Shown: piece by piece, positions 61,992 to 64,000 of the stretch
Layout of the letters: each line of letters starts with the position of its first letter
How positions within the stretch are numbered: the first letter of the stretch is position 1
Origin: Ariolimax columbianus
Taxonomy: Eukaryota > Mollusca > Gastropoda > Stylommatophora > Arionidae
NCBI GenBank assembly: GCA_036924085.1
Contig: JAVGWX010000004.1
Span: 7,068,544 to 7,132,543 of the forward strand
DNA: 64,000 bases
Direction of reading: 5' to 3'
Position numbers and translations under genes: made by a program
Notes under the pieces: generated by a model
Databases searched by the model: none
Told to the model about the DNA's origin: nothing
The model's input: the letters and a program-made list of their open reading frames with translations, nothing else

Positions 61992-62465
61992 TATCTGCAG
62001 GGACATCTATGTGGTTCGCTCTGGCATAGTGCTTTTTTTCCAGTAAGCATGGTGTCGCCCTTCTTTATGGCTCTGACTAAATTCTATAGGTTGTTCCCGT
62101 CTTTATCTAAATTGAGGTTTTCTGTTTTGTTTTTCCAGCTTTTTCTTGTTGTTTGGTTTCTAGTATTTGTATTTCGCCGTGGTGGCTTTGATGGCGATAT
62201 TTGCCTCCATAGTGTATTCTCTCTCTGCCCTGTTCCTATCATTTGAGACTTCGTCTTCCGCTTTCTGCAATTCATCATTCCAATAAGGCTTATAATTTTA
62301 CCTTGCCCCTCTTGGGATGGTTTCAGCGGCAGCTTGCATTATTGCTTGGCTTAGGCCTTCCACCATGGGCTTTATTTTGTTGTTCTGTGTTTTGATGGTT
62401 TCACACAGCCCATTTATCAGTCTTGTAACTCTGTCCCAGTCGGCTCGTTTGTAATACAAGACCCT
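60392..62465 (-). pseudogene. RNase H-family LINE, copy 4 (endonuclease linker to thumb; RNase H missing)
   Basis: Minus-strand order from the 5' side: RADWDRVTRLINGLCETIKT (62455), AAAETIPRGAR (62330), a lysine-rich linker, a (TA)n tract, then RT. The RT shows VPVPKKGKDKTDPNGYRPIS (61670), LLSCVGKLMERMINARL, PQQAGFRQHRSTEDQVTRIA (61525), SSMFADDMAMW (catalytic FADD intact, ~61180), then GVTFDRRMTWKSQIQRKRLR (60935) and GANESILTKLYTGRVRLVLE. The 3' side stops at the VRKPTWRQHIFP block, so RNase H and tail are absent and the end adjoins rDNA spacer. Loss of the 3' end shows that this junction is a rearrangement, not a normal insertion. Confidence 0.85.
61921..61988. repeat. (TA)n microsatellite inside LINE copy 4
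   Basis: About 34 TA dinucleotides interrupt the linker between endonuclease and reverse transcriptase. Confidence 0.95.
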
Positions 62466-64000
62466 CACAATACTACAGTGTGATGCGGAGGAAATCATTA
62501 AAAAAAAGCTTTCCATAACACATCACTTGCATGAAGGTACGATTGACGTGGCATGTATCCAAGAAACGCACCTCAACAAACAACCACAAATTCTCAATCA
62601 GAGGATACCAGACCTTCCGTCTTGATAGAGAAGGTCACAAAGGAAGGGTTCTGATACTGACTCGTATCTGCATACCGAGTAGCGGTCAATTACACGGGGC
62701 AACTATACATTGTAGGAGTCGACCAAATGACCTAAGAAACGAAGATCCGCATCTTCAACCTATACTGCCCACCGAACAAAGACCTGTCGCTCTCAAGTAT
62801 GGAAGTCAAGGACTCCAGCTGCCTAGTAGCTGGATACTTCAATAGCCACTCGGAGAGATGGGGATACTCGGACACAGACACCAGGGGTGATGAAGTGTAA
62901 GACTGGGAGATAGGCACAAATCTCTTTCTTATCAATACTACAGAGGATAGCCCTAGCTTCTATTCTATAACATGCATACCACCTCTACTCCAAATTTGGC
63001 CTTTTCCTCGGTGGATATTCACCACAAAATAGACCGCAAGGTGCTCAACCAATTGGCAGCTAGCGACCACAGGCCAACTAGGCTAGAAGTTGATATGGAA
63101 GTAGGCCCACAGGAAACAAAACCGCTCCCACGTTAGAACTATAAACGATCCGACTTTGACAGATTTGCAATCCTGACAGATGGGCTGTGCGAAACCATTA
63201 ACACACGGAATAACAACATGAAACCGATGGTGGAAAGCTTAAGCAAAGCAATAATGCAACAGCCACCGAAACCATCTCAAGAGAGACAAAGAAAAACTAC
63301 AAGCCTTATTGGAATGACGAATTGCAGAAAGTTGAAGATGAAGTCTCAAATACTAGGAACATAGCAGAGAGAGAAATATCTCTGGAGGCAAATATCGTCC
63401 TAAAGCCACAACGGCGAAATACAAATACACTCTAAACCAAATAACAAGAGACAGCTGGATAAACAGACCAGAAAGCCTCAATTTAGACAAAGACGGGAAC
63501 CAAATAAGGAAGTTAGTCAGAGCCATGAACGACGAAATCCTATCAAATAAACACATTGCCATCAAGCAGCGTGACAACATGCTCACTGGACAAAAAGCTG
63601 CACACGATTGTATAGAACATTATGCCAGAGGAAACAACATTGATGTTCCTACAAATAGGCATACATACGTTAATAAAGAACAATATATGCACGACAACAT
63701 CAAAATTGCACCAGAGGAGCATATGATGGCAAAACTAACAATGAATGAAATGGAAGACCATGCGAGCTTTAACGAAAAAGAAATCACACAGAAAAGGTGG
63801 CGTAACAAACGAAATACTAATGGGGTTTGGCCAAACAGCAAAGATAAAGTTACTATCAGTCCTGAACCACAGCTGGACAATGGGTATTGTACCGCAGACA
63901 TGGAAAGATGCTGTAATTATAGCAGTACCAAATAAAGAAACAGAAACAACTGATCCAAATGCATACAGGCCTATCAGCCTACTGAGCTGTATAGGAAAAG
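62466..64000 (+). pseudogene. RNase H-family LINE, copy 5 (endonuclease to RT start, runs off window)
   Basis: Plus strand: ILQCDAEEIIKKKLSITHHL and IDVACIQETHLN (62470-62580; APE motif Q-E-T-H), HKFSIRGYQTFRLDREGHKG (62585), VAGYFNSHSERWGYSD (62827; family G-D-F-N-S-H) and TEDSPSFYS (62940). A linker follows, with AIMQ, PRETKKNYKPYWND-like text and SLNLDKDGNQIRKLVRAMND (63476). The RT start is IVPQTWKDAVIIAVPNKETE and AYRPISLLSCIGK (63885-64000). Frameshifts near 62580 and 62760 and stops show it is dead. It is head-to-head with copy 4; ~200 bases of linker (62270-62460 against 63140-63350) form an inverted pair. Confidence 0.83.

Overview
This is eukaryotic, animal-type DNA: AT-rich, sparse in genes, full of non-LTR retrotransposon relics, tRNA-derived SINEs, microsatellites and minisatellites, with GT-AG introns of up to 20 kb. 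The one host gene I can support encodes a secreted or membrane protein with an 8-cysteine EGF-like module followed by an F5/8C (fucolectin/discoidin)-like domain. That exon architecture is common in molluscs and other lophotrochozoans, so a mollusc is my best guess for the source. This is an inference; no species is asserted.

Host gene. Four plus-strand exons (13992-14052, 16770-16907, 37407-37565, 55460-55636) all have consensus splice sites and all end in phase 1. Together they encode a signal peptide, an EGF-like module and a two-exon F5/8C-like domain. The gene continues beyond the fourth exon, probably outside the window. Its introns (2.7, 20.5 and 17.9 kb) hold most of the repeats.

Layout. 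1-1740: long inverted-repeat (fold-back) element. 2.6-13.3 kb: fragments of at least four LINEs plus minisatellites. 14-16.9 kb: exons 1 and 2 with an RTE-like LINE between them. 18-18.9 kb: CR1-like LINE. 20.6-25.0 kb: a large degenerate, antisense ribosomal DNA block. It has a duplicated ~1.2 kb unit in which 28S 3'-end and 18S pieces are interleaved, then the 5' two-thirds of 18S (carrying a SINE with a perfect 12-base target duplication), then a 5'-ETS-like leader. 28-47 kb: many LINE fragments from several clades, including three copies of an RNase H-bearing I/Nimb-like family, and several tandem repeats. 49.4-52.9 kb: a second well-preserved SINE, a TG-rich tract and a templated-insertion scar. 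54.8-55.4 kb: a CR1 fragment just before exon 4. 56.7-57.9 kb: an RTE-like endonuclease relic. 60.1-64 kb: a second copy of the rDNA leader joined to an RNase H-family LINE, which lies head-to-head with another copy running off the window.

No intact retrotransposon ORF, CRISPR array, prokaryotic operon or free-standing tRNA gene is seen. Clade names for LINEs come from remembered protein motifs, not from searches, and most relic boundaries are good to about 50 bases.
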